From Methanobacterium sp. (GTDB lineage: Archaea > Methanobacteriota > Methanobacteria > Methanobacteriales > Methanobacteriaceae), in contig JACRPY010000006.1 of the NCBI GenBank assembly GCA_016222945.1, positions 310,001 to 374,000 of the forward strand: a stretch of DNA of 64,000 nucleotides. The letters run 5' to 3'. Positions 37,901 through 45,609 of this stretch are shown here, one piece after another. Under the pieces are notes generated by a model. The model saw only the letters and a list, made by a program, of their open reading frames with translations. It was not told the DNA's origin and made no database searches. A program made the translations under genes and the position numbers. Each line of letters opens with the position of its first letter. Positions within the stretch are counted from its first letter, which is position 1.

Positions 37901-39773
37901 TAAATAACAGAGTGTTAATGCTTTCTGTGAATGTATCCATTAGTTCTTTAGAGTAGAACGCATCATTATAATTGGAAATTATTTTAAACTCATTATCATC
38001 ATTATTATCTTCAATACAAACAGTGAGTTTAGGTGGTTTGAAATGCCCTTGATTTATATTGCCTGATAAGCCGTAGACATATAAAAATTCAGGTAAAATA
38101 TAATTTAAACTTGAAATCCGGGTAAAAGGATAATAATCATAATCTAAAACATCCAGAAGAGAATCCTGCAGGCTTGTTAAATAATCATTCACAGTTTTAT
38201 CAGTATCAATATTTACACCAAAAGGTAATTCCTGACCTATATGAAGGTTATTAGAGATAATGCCAATTAAAATATCTTTATTAAACACAAATTTAGCTAA
38301 AGCAAACAGTGTAGCTCCTAAAAACAGGTTGTTAGGAGTAATTACATTATCTTTACAGAAATTTTCTATATTTGATTTATCAAGAGAGATAGAACTCTCC
38401 TTCAAGACTCCCTCTTCTTCTTTTTTATCTTTAATGTCTGATGAGATGGCTGTTGCACCATCACTGTTTTGCATCATGTTTTTGAAATATGTAGAAGCAT
38501 CATAGAATTCGCTTGTTTCTATTTCAAACTCATCACAGGTCTTATCAGGATTATCTGCAATATCATACAGCAATTTTTCAATATTATCTACCATATGCGT
38601 GATTTGAGCATCGGAAAAACAGTCTTTGTTATATTCAACCAGTAAAAGCTGTAAACCATCTTTATCTTTTAGGGATGGATTTACACGGATATGAAAAGGA
38701 AATTCGCTTTTAGAGTTATTAATCAGGTATTCTACATTTGCATCTGTGGAATTGGATACCATAGAATACATGGAAAGCATTGCAGGATCTATGCCTTTTT
38801 GCTGTAATTTTGCACTGTACATATTAAAAGATAACTTACCATGGGTCAGACCAGCTTTTAGCACCGATTTTGTGTATAATAAGACATCTTTAAATGTTCT
38901 GTTTTTATCATAGTCCAATTTAAGAGGCATCATATTTACAAACATGCCTAACATATCATGGATTTTTTCTCCAAAATCCCTACCATGGTATACGCTGTTC
39001 CAGACCATTTCATCGCTGCAGTTACTTTTTGCAAAGTATAATGATACAGCAGATAATGCTAATACAAATGTAGATATCCTTACACCATTAACTGAGGATA
39101 ATTCCTTTAATTTATCGCGTAATTCTGGTTTTAGATGGAAATAATTTCTTTTAATGCTTAGATCATCAGATGAATACCAATCCTTTGAATATCCATCTAA
39201 ATTAGAAAGCCAAAATTCTTCATCCGCTTTAGCTTCTTCGCTTTTAAGGTATTCTTTTTCTTTTTTAACATATACTTCGTATGAAATATCGGATGGTTTG
39301 TATTTTTCTCCTTTTTTTAAGGCTGATACACAATCTGTGAGGTTATTTGCAAAAATATTTACAGAAGTTCCATCAATGATTAGATGATGTGCACGACCAA
39401 GCACAATAAGTTCTTTTCTTGTTTTAATGAGTAAAAACTTGTAAAGGGATGCATCAAAGATTTCCTTAAAAGGCGTTAGTGAAAAGGATTTTATAAAATC
39501 ATTAATTTCATCTTCACTCTTATCCTGCATATCTAAATATGAAAATAAATCCCTATCATCAGCATAATACTGCATAAAATTCATATCTTCATCTTTGGTT
39601 ATGCGCAGGCGAAGATTTCCACCTATGCAGGTATCTAAAGCTTTTTTTACATATTCTTCATCAAAAAGTGGAAATTTAGATTTAAATGGAACAATATAAG
39701 CTTCATTACCAGGGTTACTAATCTCTGTTATAATAGTCCTTTTTTGTGCATTTGATAAATCAAAGAAATCCAT
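31914..39773 (-). CDS. Two-module NRPS with terminal thioester reductase (C-C'-A-T-C-A-T-R)
   Basis: Domains by approximate residue: C1 1-420 (HHLIIDGTS at 127); a second C-terminal half of a C domain 420-640; A1 660-1130 (YTSGSTGKPKG near 795, YNTGDLAK, PNGKAD); T1 near 1180 (LGLTSLSVL); C2 1215-1640 (HHIIVDGTS near 1357); A2 1660-2130 (YTSGSTGNPKG, PNGKTD); T2 near 2178 (LGGTSLLV); R 2250-2619 (LLTGATGFLG near 2260, YLSSK near 2416). It should join two acyl units and release the product reductively as an aldehyde or alcohol. The leading C domain suggests an acylated or otherwise blocked first residue. A1 and A2 are close paralogues. A GGAG site precedes the start. Confidence 0.95.
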   Translation of the reverse strand: MDFFDLSNAQKRTIITEISNPGNEAYIVPFKSKFPLFDEEYVKKALDTCIGGNLRLRITKDEDMNFMQYYADDRDLFSYLDMQDKSEDEINDFIKSFSLTPFKEIFDASLYKFLLIKTRKELIVLGRAHHLIIDGTSVNIFANNLTDCVSALKKGEKYKPSDISYEVYVKKEKEYLKSEEAKADEEFWLSNLDGYSKDWYSSDDLSIKRNYFHLKPELRDKLKELSSVNGVRISTFVLALSAVSLYFAKSNCSDEMVWNSVYHGRDFGEKIHDMLGMFVNMMPLKLDYDKNRTFKDVLLYTKSVLKAGLTHGKLSFNMYSAKLQQKGIDPAMLSMYSMVSNSTDANVEYLINNSKSEFPFHIRVNPSLKDKDGLQLLLVEYNKDCFSDAQITHMVDNIEKLLYDIADNPDKTCDEFEIETSEFYDASTYFKNMMQNSDGATAISSDIKDKKEEEGVLKESSISLDKSNIENFCKDNVITPNNLFLGATLFALAKFVFNKDILIGIISNNLHIGQELPFGVNIDTDKTVNDYLTSLQDSLLDVLDYDYYPFTRISSLNYILPEFLYVYGLSGNINQGHFKPPKLTVCIEDNNDDNEFKIISNYNDAFYSKELMDTFTESINTLLFKLMENPEARLKDISILEDDGKEKEFKMNPVEEPLLNKLFEKQVEQSKDEIALIAEDGEFTYDELNRKANRIANALINRGVEVEDRILFMLKRDSRLIAAVLGIIKAGCAFIPVDPEYPEERIKHVLEDSDAKYIITKADMPNALDVDELLQEDNEENPNPELTPESLCYLIYTSGSTGKPKGVMLTHGGITNYVSPHPENIPIHALLTKSNKMISISTVSFIVFLREIFATITNGMPVVFANEEQSINPLELVKLFDKTDADAFGATPTRLLQYLEIEEIQKTVPRCNVIIVGGEGFPPQLYNTLSKYTDAEIYNSYGPTEITIASHGKLITSDDISAGVPLLNVTDRVMDMDANPLPYNVVGELYVAGAGVARGYWNREELTKERFIMYNGLRYYNTGDLAKRDSTGELYVLGRMDNQIKLRGLRIELGEIENAITEYNGIKSVIVLVKNVKDTEHLCAYFIEDDEIDINDLRNNLIDTLPSYMVPSYFVRMDAFPMTPNGKADLMNFPAPEMDDYGLDEIISPETDLEKDIFDMCSEILDTTDFGVITDLFQLGLTSLSVLKLVAKISKKFGVNVNVTNIMRARTIREIANEVSASSSVSKKHYAIQDFYPLTQNQLGVYFDCVKNPEKLTYNLPKCIRFKKDIDPLKLKTAILDVIEKHPYIKTRFVMREGEIYQERRDDFKANVNIKEGIVNDAVIKDFIKPFSLFDGPLFRFEIYESPHEICLLSDFHHIIVDGTSLNILFNDLASIYDGGIVDNEEYNGFDFSLEELAVENSELYREAESYFANRIPNYDSATIITPDLTGKEEDGELGEYSVSLDKQMVENFCKDNAITPNNLFLAATVFTLSKFVYHKDILISTISNGRGNPQFQNSLAMMVKTLPVPLNINSDMQATDYFAYVENIWLDVLKYECYPFTKISDKYDMFPDFLYAYHGKIIEDITINGRTVERESLEYEALKFKLSVNIVDTGESFNIFSQYNDALYSEYLIETFIRSINIVLDKLMENPKALIKDISIIDKEDAEDFKINPVEEQLLNKVFEKQAELHKNEIALIAEDGEFTYDELNKKANRIANALIKLGVNVEDRIMFMLKRDSRLIATILGIMKAGCAFIPVDPEFPEDRIEYVLEDSNAKYIITKADIPNALDIDELLQEENEENPNPELSPENLCYLIYTSGSTGNPKGVMLTHDNITNYVSPDPENCYAHAFVNKVDKIISIATVSFDLFLHEAFIPLMNGVTLVFANEEEANNPLELIKLFKRTNADSFSATPSRMLQYLEIDGISDVLADCTVITVAGEKYPLQLHKMLQNCTDGEIYNVYGPTETTISCNTKHVPDDNITVGKPLLNVAERVMDMDSNPLPSGVVGELYVAGVGVSRGYWNKDELTDKSFVMIDGRSYYRTGDFAKKEKNGEYSILGRLDNQIKLRGLRIEIGEIENAISEYNGVKSVVVVVKQVQSNDHLCAYFTGDHEISVDGLRDELKKRLTKYMVPTIFMQIDELPQTPNGKTDVKALPEPVLAEKDYVAPENDVEEFFAEIFQEILSMPKIGATDNFFDLGGTSLLVTKITIEAMNEGYEIKYGDVFAHPTPRDLANFITGAEESAEEHEDYSYDSINEILEKNTIENFVNGEKEELGNVLLTGATGFLGIHVLHDFLENETGSIYCMLRKGRRTTPEERLKTLLFYYFSKNYEELFGLRIHIIEGDITNKSDFEKSLPLPIDTVINCAANVKHFASGTQIEDINIGGVVNGVEFCMQKGCKFIQVSTTSVAGESVDNFPPLDTIFDEQTLYVGQALDNKYLSSKFKAERVVLEAVSNGLNGKIMRAGNLMARQSDSEFQINFETNGFINRLKAYGAIGKVPYSTLGGEVELTPIDSTARAILTLARTPKECTLFHTYNNHNIYIADIIEIMNSVGLDIEGAEEDEFKIAFAEAMEDESKQEAISGLVTAVGMGKGKGRALVSVVNNYTIQILYRLGYKWPLISDEYLVMFIQYLKEMNFFN

Positions 39774-39789
39774 ATATGTCCAACTCCTT

Positions 39790-40464
39790 TTATGCAGTTT
39801 CTCCTATTTTTTCATGATTTACGTTTTCAATATCCTCTAGATTTATTAAAATAGGTTCAGTGATCTTGTTTTTTGAGCATATGCCCAGCATGTATTCTCC
39901 ACCACAAACATTCCATAATCCCAATTTAACTGTATTATCCTTATGTATAAGTTTTATTTCATCATCAATTTCAATAGAAAATTCATCAAGGGGAAGATGA
40001 AATCCTAAGCCTGTCATTTTCATATAACTCTCTTTTAAGACCCATAAACTAAAAAAAGCTTCTTTTTTGTTGCTGTTATTTAAAATATATTCATATTCGC
40101 TTCCAAAAAAATAACGCTCGGCCACATTTAAATCTACTTCATCAACGTATTCAATATCCACACCAACAGGAGAATTACTAACTGCACAGGCCACATATTC
40201 CTCTGAATGAGACAGGTTAAAATGAATATCAGAATAATTTTTTAAATAGGGCTTACTATATTTATCCACGTCAAATATTGGATCATAGATGCCCATTTCA
40301 CCTAATGCATGGTTTAGGAGAATTTCCACACCAAGAGATAATTGTTTGTCTTTTTGGTGGAAATACCTATCGGCCTTTTTTAGCCTCTCGGAGGATACAG
40401 AACCCTGCAATTTGTTGAAATCAAGCTTGGATACGTCCATGTAGTATAACAACATTTTATTCAC
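39790..40464 (-). CDS. Sfp-type 4'-phosphopantetheinyl transferase
   Basis: The 224-residue protein has the Sfp family blocks: FNLSHSEEYVACAVS, then PVGVDIEYVDE (Mg-binding Asp and Glu), then SLWVLKESYMKMTGLG. It transfers the phosphopantetheine arm from CoA to the two T domains of the NRPS, whose start is only 17 bases downstream. The frame opens with GTG 40464; ATG 40455 is three codons in. A TATA box lies about 27 bases before the GTG, so the message is leaderless or nearly so. It is the first gene of the cluster. Confidence 0.93.
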   Translation of the reverse strand: MNKMLLYYMDVSKLDFNKLQGSVSSERLKKADRYFHQKDKQLSLGVEILLNHALGEMGIYDPIFDVDKYSKPYLKNYSDIHFNLSHSEEYVACAVSNSPVGVDIEYVDEVDLNVAERYFFGSEYEYILNNSNKKEAFFSLWVLKESYMKMTGLGFHLPLDEFSIEIDDEIKLIHKDNTVKLGLWNVCGGEYMLGICSKNKITEPILINLEDIENVNHEKIGETA

Positions 40465-40484
40465 AATCAGAATATGCCTATCAA

Positions 40485-40497
40485 CGTATATATACTT
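40485..40497 (-). promoter_or_regulatory. TATA box for the PPTase-NRPS cluster
   Basis: On the minus strand AAGTATATATACG lies about 27 bases before the GTG and 36 before the ATG of the PPTase gene. It is the only clear promoter upstream of the six-gene cluster and predicts a leader of 0-10 bases. Confidence 0.6.
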
Positions 40498-40702
40498 GAT
40501 TTATGTAATATTGTCAGTTAATACTGTTGGGGTATTATGTCTTCTGTAATTTTAAAAAAAGAATATTTGTGTTTTTAATGGGTTTAAAAAAGATTTAGTT
40601 GTTAAGACGGTTTTCAAGTGCTGCCTTATAGGAAAGCTTATATTATTTTCAATCAATTTATTATTAGATATCTAAATAAATATTATTCTAAGATGTGATT
40701 AA

Positions 40703-41479
40703 ATGGAATATCAAGAAAATATTGTTGCATATATAGATTTTTTAGGAGTATCCAGCGATTTAATGTCCGTTGAACATGATATGAGTCATCTTATGGGTAA
40801 AAAGATCATGTTTGACGCTATTCGAAATTTAATTACAGACACTATTAGGGAAGTTATAGGGGATAGTATAACTCTTTATTGGATGTCAGACTCCTTAATT
40901 TTGTCTTCTCCTTTATTGTTTAGCATTGAAGAACCGTTAGAAGAAAAAATAAAATATATTGAAGATACTTTTTATAAAATATCTGTAGGTGCAGGTATTT
41001 GCCAATGTATATCTGCATGTCAAATATATTTTGCTAGAGGAGGCATAGCTATGGGTCCAATGATCTCAAGTAAGGTTAGCGAGGAGCCATTTGGAACGGG
41101 TTTAGTTAGGGCTACTGAACTAGAGAAAGAACTAGCTGATTTTCCAAGAATAATATCATCTGCTATACTTAGCCCTTTTGCATTGAAATTAAAAAATCCA
41201 ATTAATGATATGAAAATGTATGTATTTGATATTAATTTACCTTTTATTGATTATTTATCGTTTGCTGAATATGCACATGGTGAAGGAGTAGATAGGGGCG
41301 ATGGTCCTGTTAGATTAATGTTAGCTGGCCATGCTGAAGGAGTACATGATTTAGTGATTAAGTCAAAAAAGAATCCAACTCTTCGCGGGAAAGCAAAATG
41401 GCTTTTAACTTATCATAATCTACATATTGAAAAACGTGGGGGTTTCAGCGATCTTATAGTTGATCTAACAATAGATTAA
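40703..41479 (+). CDS. Nucleotide-cyclase-like orphan protein (258 aa)
   Basis: The sequence pattern resembles class III nucleotide cyclase folds: an opening strand VAYIDFLGVS with an Asp, a central LYWMSDSLILSSP hairpin with a second acidic position, and YFARGGIAMGPM. Similar proteins occur as lone hypothetical genes in bacteria and archaea. The usual substrate-specifying Lys/Asp and transition-state Asn/Arg residues are not obvious, so activity is doubtful. No effector gene is adjacent. It diverges from the NRPS cluster and has its own GTGATT ribosome site. Confidence 0.55.
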   Translation: MEYQENIVAYIDFLGVSSDLMSVEHDMSHLMGKKIMFDAIRNLITDTIREVIGDSITLYWMSDSLILSSPLLFSIEEPLEEKIKYIEDTFYKISVGAGICQCISACQIYFARGGIAMGPMISSKVSEEPFGTGLVRATELEKELADFPRIISSAILSPFALKLKNPINDMKMYVFDINLPFIDYLSFAEYAHGEGVDRGDGPVRLMLAGHAEGVHDLVIKSKKNPTLRGKAKWLLTYHNLHIEKRGGFSDLIVDLTID

Positions 41480-41551
41480 TACATTTTAATATTTTGAATT
41501 AACGAACAATATTAGAATTTAAAAAATTTTTATGAAGTAAATTTAATCTAA

Positions 41552-41650
41552 TCACATGTTCTCATATAAAACAACGATTAACCCTACTAAAATTAAACCA
41601 ATGCCCAAAATTTGAAATCCCCTACTATCTTTTTTGTGAAAATTATTTAT
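41552..41650 (-). pseudogene. Possible 3' remnant of a drug/metabolite transporter (EamA-like)
   Basis: The minus strand reads INNFHKKDSRGFQILGIGL and then a hydrophobic run ending YENM and a stop. This looks like the last membrane helix of an EamA-type transporter. No start or upstream domain remains. The call is weak, but the codons read as a membrane helix. Confidence 0.25.
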
Positions 41651-41719
41651 GTAAGTTATAACTATACTTAATTTGGCTTATAGAAAGCTTTTATGCTTTA
41701 TTTTAAGGAGGAGAGAAAA

Positions 41720-43132
41720 ATGGCGAAATTCTGTCCAGGTTGCGGTAATGAAAATAAAGATGCTTCCAAATTCTGCGAAAATTGTGGATATGATTTAGGT
41801 AGCTTAGAAAAAGCACCTATTGAGGAAACTAAAGTTGAAATTAAATCAGAAAAAACAGTTGTAAGTGAAACGGAAAGTCATGGAAAAGTTAGAGAGCTTA
41901 TTGGAAAGCTTGAAGATCCAAATCCTCAAGTAAGGTTTAATTCTGCCTTGGAACTTGGAGTTGTTGGTGGAAGTGGGCTTGATCTTTTACACGAGGCTTT
42001 AATTAGTGAAAGTCTTTATACACGTTGGGGGGCTGCTTATGCACTGGGAGGCGTTAAAAGCCCTGAATCTATTCCTTATCTTATAGATGCACTTAGAAAA
42101 AATGATCATGAAACCAATATCAATATTGTGAAGTGGATACTTCATGCAATGGGTGAGATTGGGGGTGAGGAGGTTATAGACCCACTGCTTGAGGTAATAG
42201 ATAAAAAAGTAAAACTTGATTATGATTATAGTGTTCAGGGATGGACTACACGTGTTTTAGGTTATGTTGGAAATGAAAGAGTCATTAATATATTGAAAAA
42301 TAAGATACAACGTGACTGGAGAAGATATGTATGGCTACGTGCTGAGGGAAGATGGGCTATTGGAAAAATTGAGGATAAACTTCAAGATAAAAGGATGGAA
42401 CCAGGTTCAAAAATTCAATATGCTAATTCAGATTTTAAATCATTAAATCTAACTCCCGGTGAGACTAAACTCCTTAGATCCTATAATCTTAGGGATAAAG
42501 ATGATGTTGGAGAGATGATGATGAGTTATACGCTCCTTGATCTAATTATAAGGGGGGTTTTGACCACTGAACAGCATATCAAATTAAAGAATGTAAGAAA
42601 AATTATTGGAAAATCATATACATCGCTGGTGGAGAGCTGTGTTATCAAGCAAGGAGATAATTTTGAAAGTACAAATCTAAATCCACTTGAAAAGGAAGTT
42701 GTTTCCTATGTAAAAAAAGATAAAGGAGTCACTTTTGAAAAATTTGCAGTTATCATGGATAATGATAGGATAGGAAAAAATTTCAGGAATAAATTTGTTA
42801 AATACCTTGTAAATGAAGGTTACTTTAAGGGCGGCTTTTCTGGAATGATGGGTGCCAGTTTAACTGATAAAGGCAAAGAAACACTGAATATCGTGAATGA
42901 AGCATTATATGAAGGAAATGATCTTAGAATTTGGCTTAAATACAATCCAGAAATGGCTTATGAATATTTAGATAATATGGGAGGGAATGTCCTTTTTAAA
43001 AGGCATTGCCTTACTAATCATGAAGATATTCCTATACTAACACGAAAACTTTTTGAAGCTAAAAATCATCAAGAAATATTATATTGCTATTACTGGCTTT
43101 TAGAAGGTCCAAATACAGATCTAACTCCATAA
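41720..43132 (+). CDS. Zinc-ribbon / HEAT-repeat protein
   Basis: This roughly 470-residue protein starts at ATG 41720 after GGAGGAG; the frame runs nine codons further upstream but without a site. It opens with a zinc ribbon, FCPGCGNENKDASKFCENCG, and a linker. Residues about 55-200 hold three or four HEAT/PBS-lyase repeats (VRELIGKLEDPNPQVRFNSA, TRWGAAYALGGVKSPESIPY, LHAMGEIGGEEVIDPLLEVI). A helical C-terminal half (about 210-470) of unknown fold follows. HEAT repeats bind proteins, so it is probably a scaffold. It converges with the next gene. Confidence 0.8.
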   Translation: MAKFCPGCGNENKDASKFCENCGYDLGSLEKAPIEETKVEIKSEKTVVSETESHGKVRELIGKLEDPNPQVRFNSALELGVVGGSGLDLLHEALISESLYTRWGAAYALGGVKSPESIPYLIDALRKNDHETNINIVKWILHAMGEIGGEEVIDPLLEVIDKKVKLDYDYSVQGWTTRVLGYVGNERVINILKNKIQRDWRRYVWLRAEGRWAIGKIEDKLQDKRMEPGSKIQYANSDFKSLNLTPGETKLLRSYNLRDKDDVGEMMMSYTLLDLIIRGVLTTEQHIKLKNVRKIIGKSYTSLVESCVIKQGDNFESTNLNPLEKEVVSYVKKDKGVTFEKFAVIMDNDRIGKNFRNKFVKYLVNEGYFKGGFSGMMGASLTDKGKETLNIVNEALYEGNDLRIWLKYNPEMAYEYLDNMGGNVLFKRHCLTNHEDIPILTRKLFEAKNHQEILYCYYWLLEGPNTDLTP

Positions 43133-43145
43133 TTTCTTTATTTTT

Positions 43146-43604
43146 TTAAGAGTTGGTCTTCAAGATATTATTGGTAATCAATCTTAAAACTTCTATAATG
43201 GTTGATACAACAAGACCAATAACAGCCAGTATTAAGAGTAATTTAAGGCCGATTGCAATCCATTCTGTTTGAATAATAAAAGGAAATACCACATATAATT
43301 CGTAAACCACTACAAATCCAATGATATTCAATATTATTTGCACCAGGGTTCTAAACCATCCTCTTTGATATATTAAAAATCCAATATTTGCTAATATATT
43401 GGCAACAATAGAAAGGTTCAAAATAAAGAGTACCTGGGTCCAGGTAGGTGCAATAAAGAATATATTCCAATTCAGGAGGTTATTGACAATATATAAAAAA
43501 ATTATATTAACTATAATTGCTCCAATAAATCCGGAATTTTTAAATTCTTTTTCTTTTAATATTTTATTCTTTACAGATGATTTATTTTCATTGTCATTAT
43601 CCAT
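43146..43604 (-). CDS. Four-helix membrane protein, unknown (152 aa)
   Basis: A charged, Lys/Asn-rich N-terminus (about 22 residues) is followed by four hydrophobic helices, at about residues 27-45, 54-78, 86-110 and 118-142. The start has GGTGTT nearby. No family motif or partner gene is seen. Confidence 0.7.
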   Translation of the reverse strand: MDNDNENKSSVKNKILKEKEFKNSGFIGAIIVNIIFLYIVNNLLNWNIFFIAPTWTQVLFILNLSIVANILANIGFLIYQRGWFRTLVQIILNIIGFVVVYELYVVFPFIIQTEWIAIGLKLLLILAVIGLVVSTIIEVLRLITNNILKTNS

Positions 43605-43682
43605 GATAACACCACATGTCTACTTATTATTTTAAAAAACTATGAATATAAATTTTATCAATCTTTAAAACATTAAACCAGT

Positions 43683-43811
43683 TCATTTTTCAGGGTGGCT
43701 TTCATGGATATACTTTTCTCCTCGAAGCGCAGAGAAAATAGCTGCTAATGCAGGCATTGCTGCTTCAATGTAAAATGCAAGCTGAAGTGCAGGATATGCA
43801 TTGCTCGAGAA
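43683..43811 (-). pseudogene. C-terminal remnant of an MFS transporter
   Basis: Minus-strand codons read NAYPALQLAFYIEAAMPALA, then AIFSALRGEKYIHES and a stop. This is a recognisable last helix and tail of an MFS exporter, with no upstream part. It lies just downstream of an intact MFS gene whose C-terminus differs. Confidence 0.6.
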
Positions 43812-43873
43812 GTCTTAAAATCATTTTGAATGAATCTAATAGTTTATTTATATTTATCTCCACAGGGATAGCT

Positions 43874-45400
43874 TTAAACTGATTTTGGAGGTTTTATAAA
43901 CAACGATAAAAAAAATCCAACAGCAAGTATTAATGCGATAAAGTCGAATGCTGTTTTAATAGAAGATATTATTGATTTATTAACTATTATAGCGTTTTTT
44001 GATTTATCTGGACTTTCTATTTTTTCAATATCTACAGATTTAGCATTATCTACCCATGATTCTACCTCATGCTTTAACTGGGTGGTGTCATTATCTGGAA
44101 ACTCGTTTTCCATAGCAACATAAAGTCCACTGAAGATGCTTAATATAAATATAATACCTACAACTGCAGTTCCCATTGAAGCGCCTAAATTATTAATGGA
44201 AACCATGAAACCAGATGCATCAGAAATTTTTCCCTGATTTACTGAAGATAGAACCAGGTGCGATGCTTCGGTGAAGCAGAGGCCTATTCCAATACCAATT
44301 ATGAAGATACCGGGGATCAAATCAACAATTTGGGTATCTAAAGAAAATTGGAATCTTAAAATGAGGATTCCAATAATTCCAATAATAAAACTAGAAGATA
44401 AAACCCATTTATATCCAAATATATTCGATATTCGGGTGGATATATAGAAAAATATAACTGCAGATACTGCTAGAGGTATGAAGGTTACGCCTATTACTAT
44501 ACTTTCCAATCCCAGAACCAGTTGCATGAATAATGGCATTATAAAAAGAATACCATATAAACTGAGGGTCATGAAGGATCTTAAAATGGATGATACTAAA
44601 AATGTGCGATTACTGAGTAAATTAATGTCAAAAAGGGGTTCTTCATCCTTCTTTAAAAGATTCTTTTCCTTGAAGTAGAATAATACCAGTAGAATTATTC
44701 CAGTAGCTATTAGTAAAGGAGACATTTTCCATGTTGAAATGTTATTAAACATCAAAAACCCGGCTACCAGAAAAGACAGTCCCAGGGTAGATGAAATTGA
44801 TCCCCACCAATCAAAGTCAGAGCGTTCCAGTATCGGTTCATCATCCTCTAATTTTCTTGAATAAACGATTACAGCAGCCATTAATAGAATTAAGATAATA
44901 AATGCTCCTTTCCAACTGAAGTATGTTGTGAAAAACCCACCTAATAATGGCCCGATTATTATACCTACAATGGCCAATGATGCCCAAAGACCTATTGCAA
45001 ATTCATGGTCCTTACCAGAATAAGAATCCGCGATAATAGAAGCTGTGGCTGGGATCATTAAGGCAGCTCCAACTCCTGCTATTAAGGAATAACCAATGAA
45101 CAAAATGGATGGATTGAAACTTAATATGGATATAAAGGCCCCTAAAATGTATATAATGGCACCAATCATAAGAATTCTCTTTTTACCTAAAAAATCCTGA
45201 ATTTTACCTGCAGAAAGCATCAAAGCACCTACGATTAGAGAATAAGTTGCAATAATAATTTGCAGCATCCTTATAGTAGTATTCAAATCTTTAGTTATTT
45301 GAGGTATGGCAGCGTTTAAGAAGGTTGAACCTAATAGGGCTATAAAAAGAGTAATTGACACGATTATTAATGGAATCCATTTACTGTTAGAATTCTTCAT
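43874..45400 (-). CDS. MFS drug exporter, DHA2 (EmrB/QacA) family
   Basis: This roughly 508-residue protein has 14 hydrophobic helices. It shows the DHA2 marks: LGSTFLNAAIPQITKDL in helix 1, motif A-like GKIQDFLGKKRILMIGA after helix 2, and motif C-like GIIIGPLLGGFF in helix 5. Such exporters pump drugs or lipophilic compounds using the proton gradient. GTG 45409 is also in frame, but ATG 45400 is the better start. A long polar loop lies before the last helix. MFS gene remnants flank it on both sides. Confidence 0.9.
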   Translation of the reverse strand: MKNSNSKWIPLIIVSITLFIALLGSTFLNAAIPQITKDLNTTIRMLQIIIATYSLIVGALMLSAGKIQDFLGKKRILMIGAIIYILGAFISILSFNPSILFIGYSLIAGVGAALMIPATASIIADSYSGKDHEFAIGLWASLAIVGIIIGPLLGGFFTTYFSWKGAFIILILLMAAVIVYSRKLEDDEPILERSDFDWWGSISSTLGLSFLVAGFLMFNNISTWKMSPLLIATGIILLVLFYFKEKNLLKKDEEPLFDINLLSNRTFLVSSILRSFMTLSLYGILFIMPLFMQLVLGLESIVIGVTFIPLAVSAVIFFYISTRISNIFGYKWVLSSSFIIGIIGILILRFQFSLDTQIVDLIPGIFIIGIGIGLCFTEASHLVLSSVNQGKISDASGFMVSINNLGASMGTAVVGIIFILSIFSGLYVAMENEFPDNDTTQLKHEVESWVDNAKSVDIEKIESPDKSKNAIIVNKSIISSIKTAFDFIALILAVGFFLSLFIKPPKSV

Positions 45401-45463
45401 ACATCTCACTAATCAATTAAATAATACAAAGAGTACTATTAAATTATATGGAGTTATTTTTAT

Positions 45464-45562
45464 TTAATTTTTATTCTTGAAAAAAACAGGGATTCTATAT
45501 TTTCCACTTAAAAACGCAGAAAATATGGCACTAATACTTGTAATTAGAGCTATAATGGGATC
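45464..45562 (-). pseudogene. Second C-terminal remnant of an MFS transporter
   Basis: Minus-strand codons give DPIIALITSISAIFSAFLSG, then KYRIPVFFKN and a stop. The core SAIFSAFLSGKY aligns with AIFSALRGEKY of the remnant at 43683-43811, so both come from the same kind of transporter. Only the tail survives. Confidence 0.45.
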
Positions 45563-45609
45563 TTATTCTATTCATACAAGCATTTCACATCTTATCATTG
45601 ATTAGATTT

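Noticed and set aside
32350..39387. Numerous plus-strand frames of 65-135 codons opposite the NRPS
   Set aside because: They are antisense shadows of one continuous 2619-codon gene with intact motifs.
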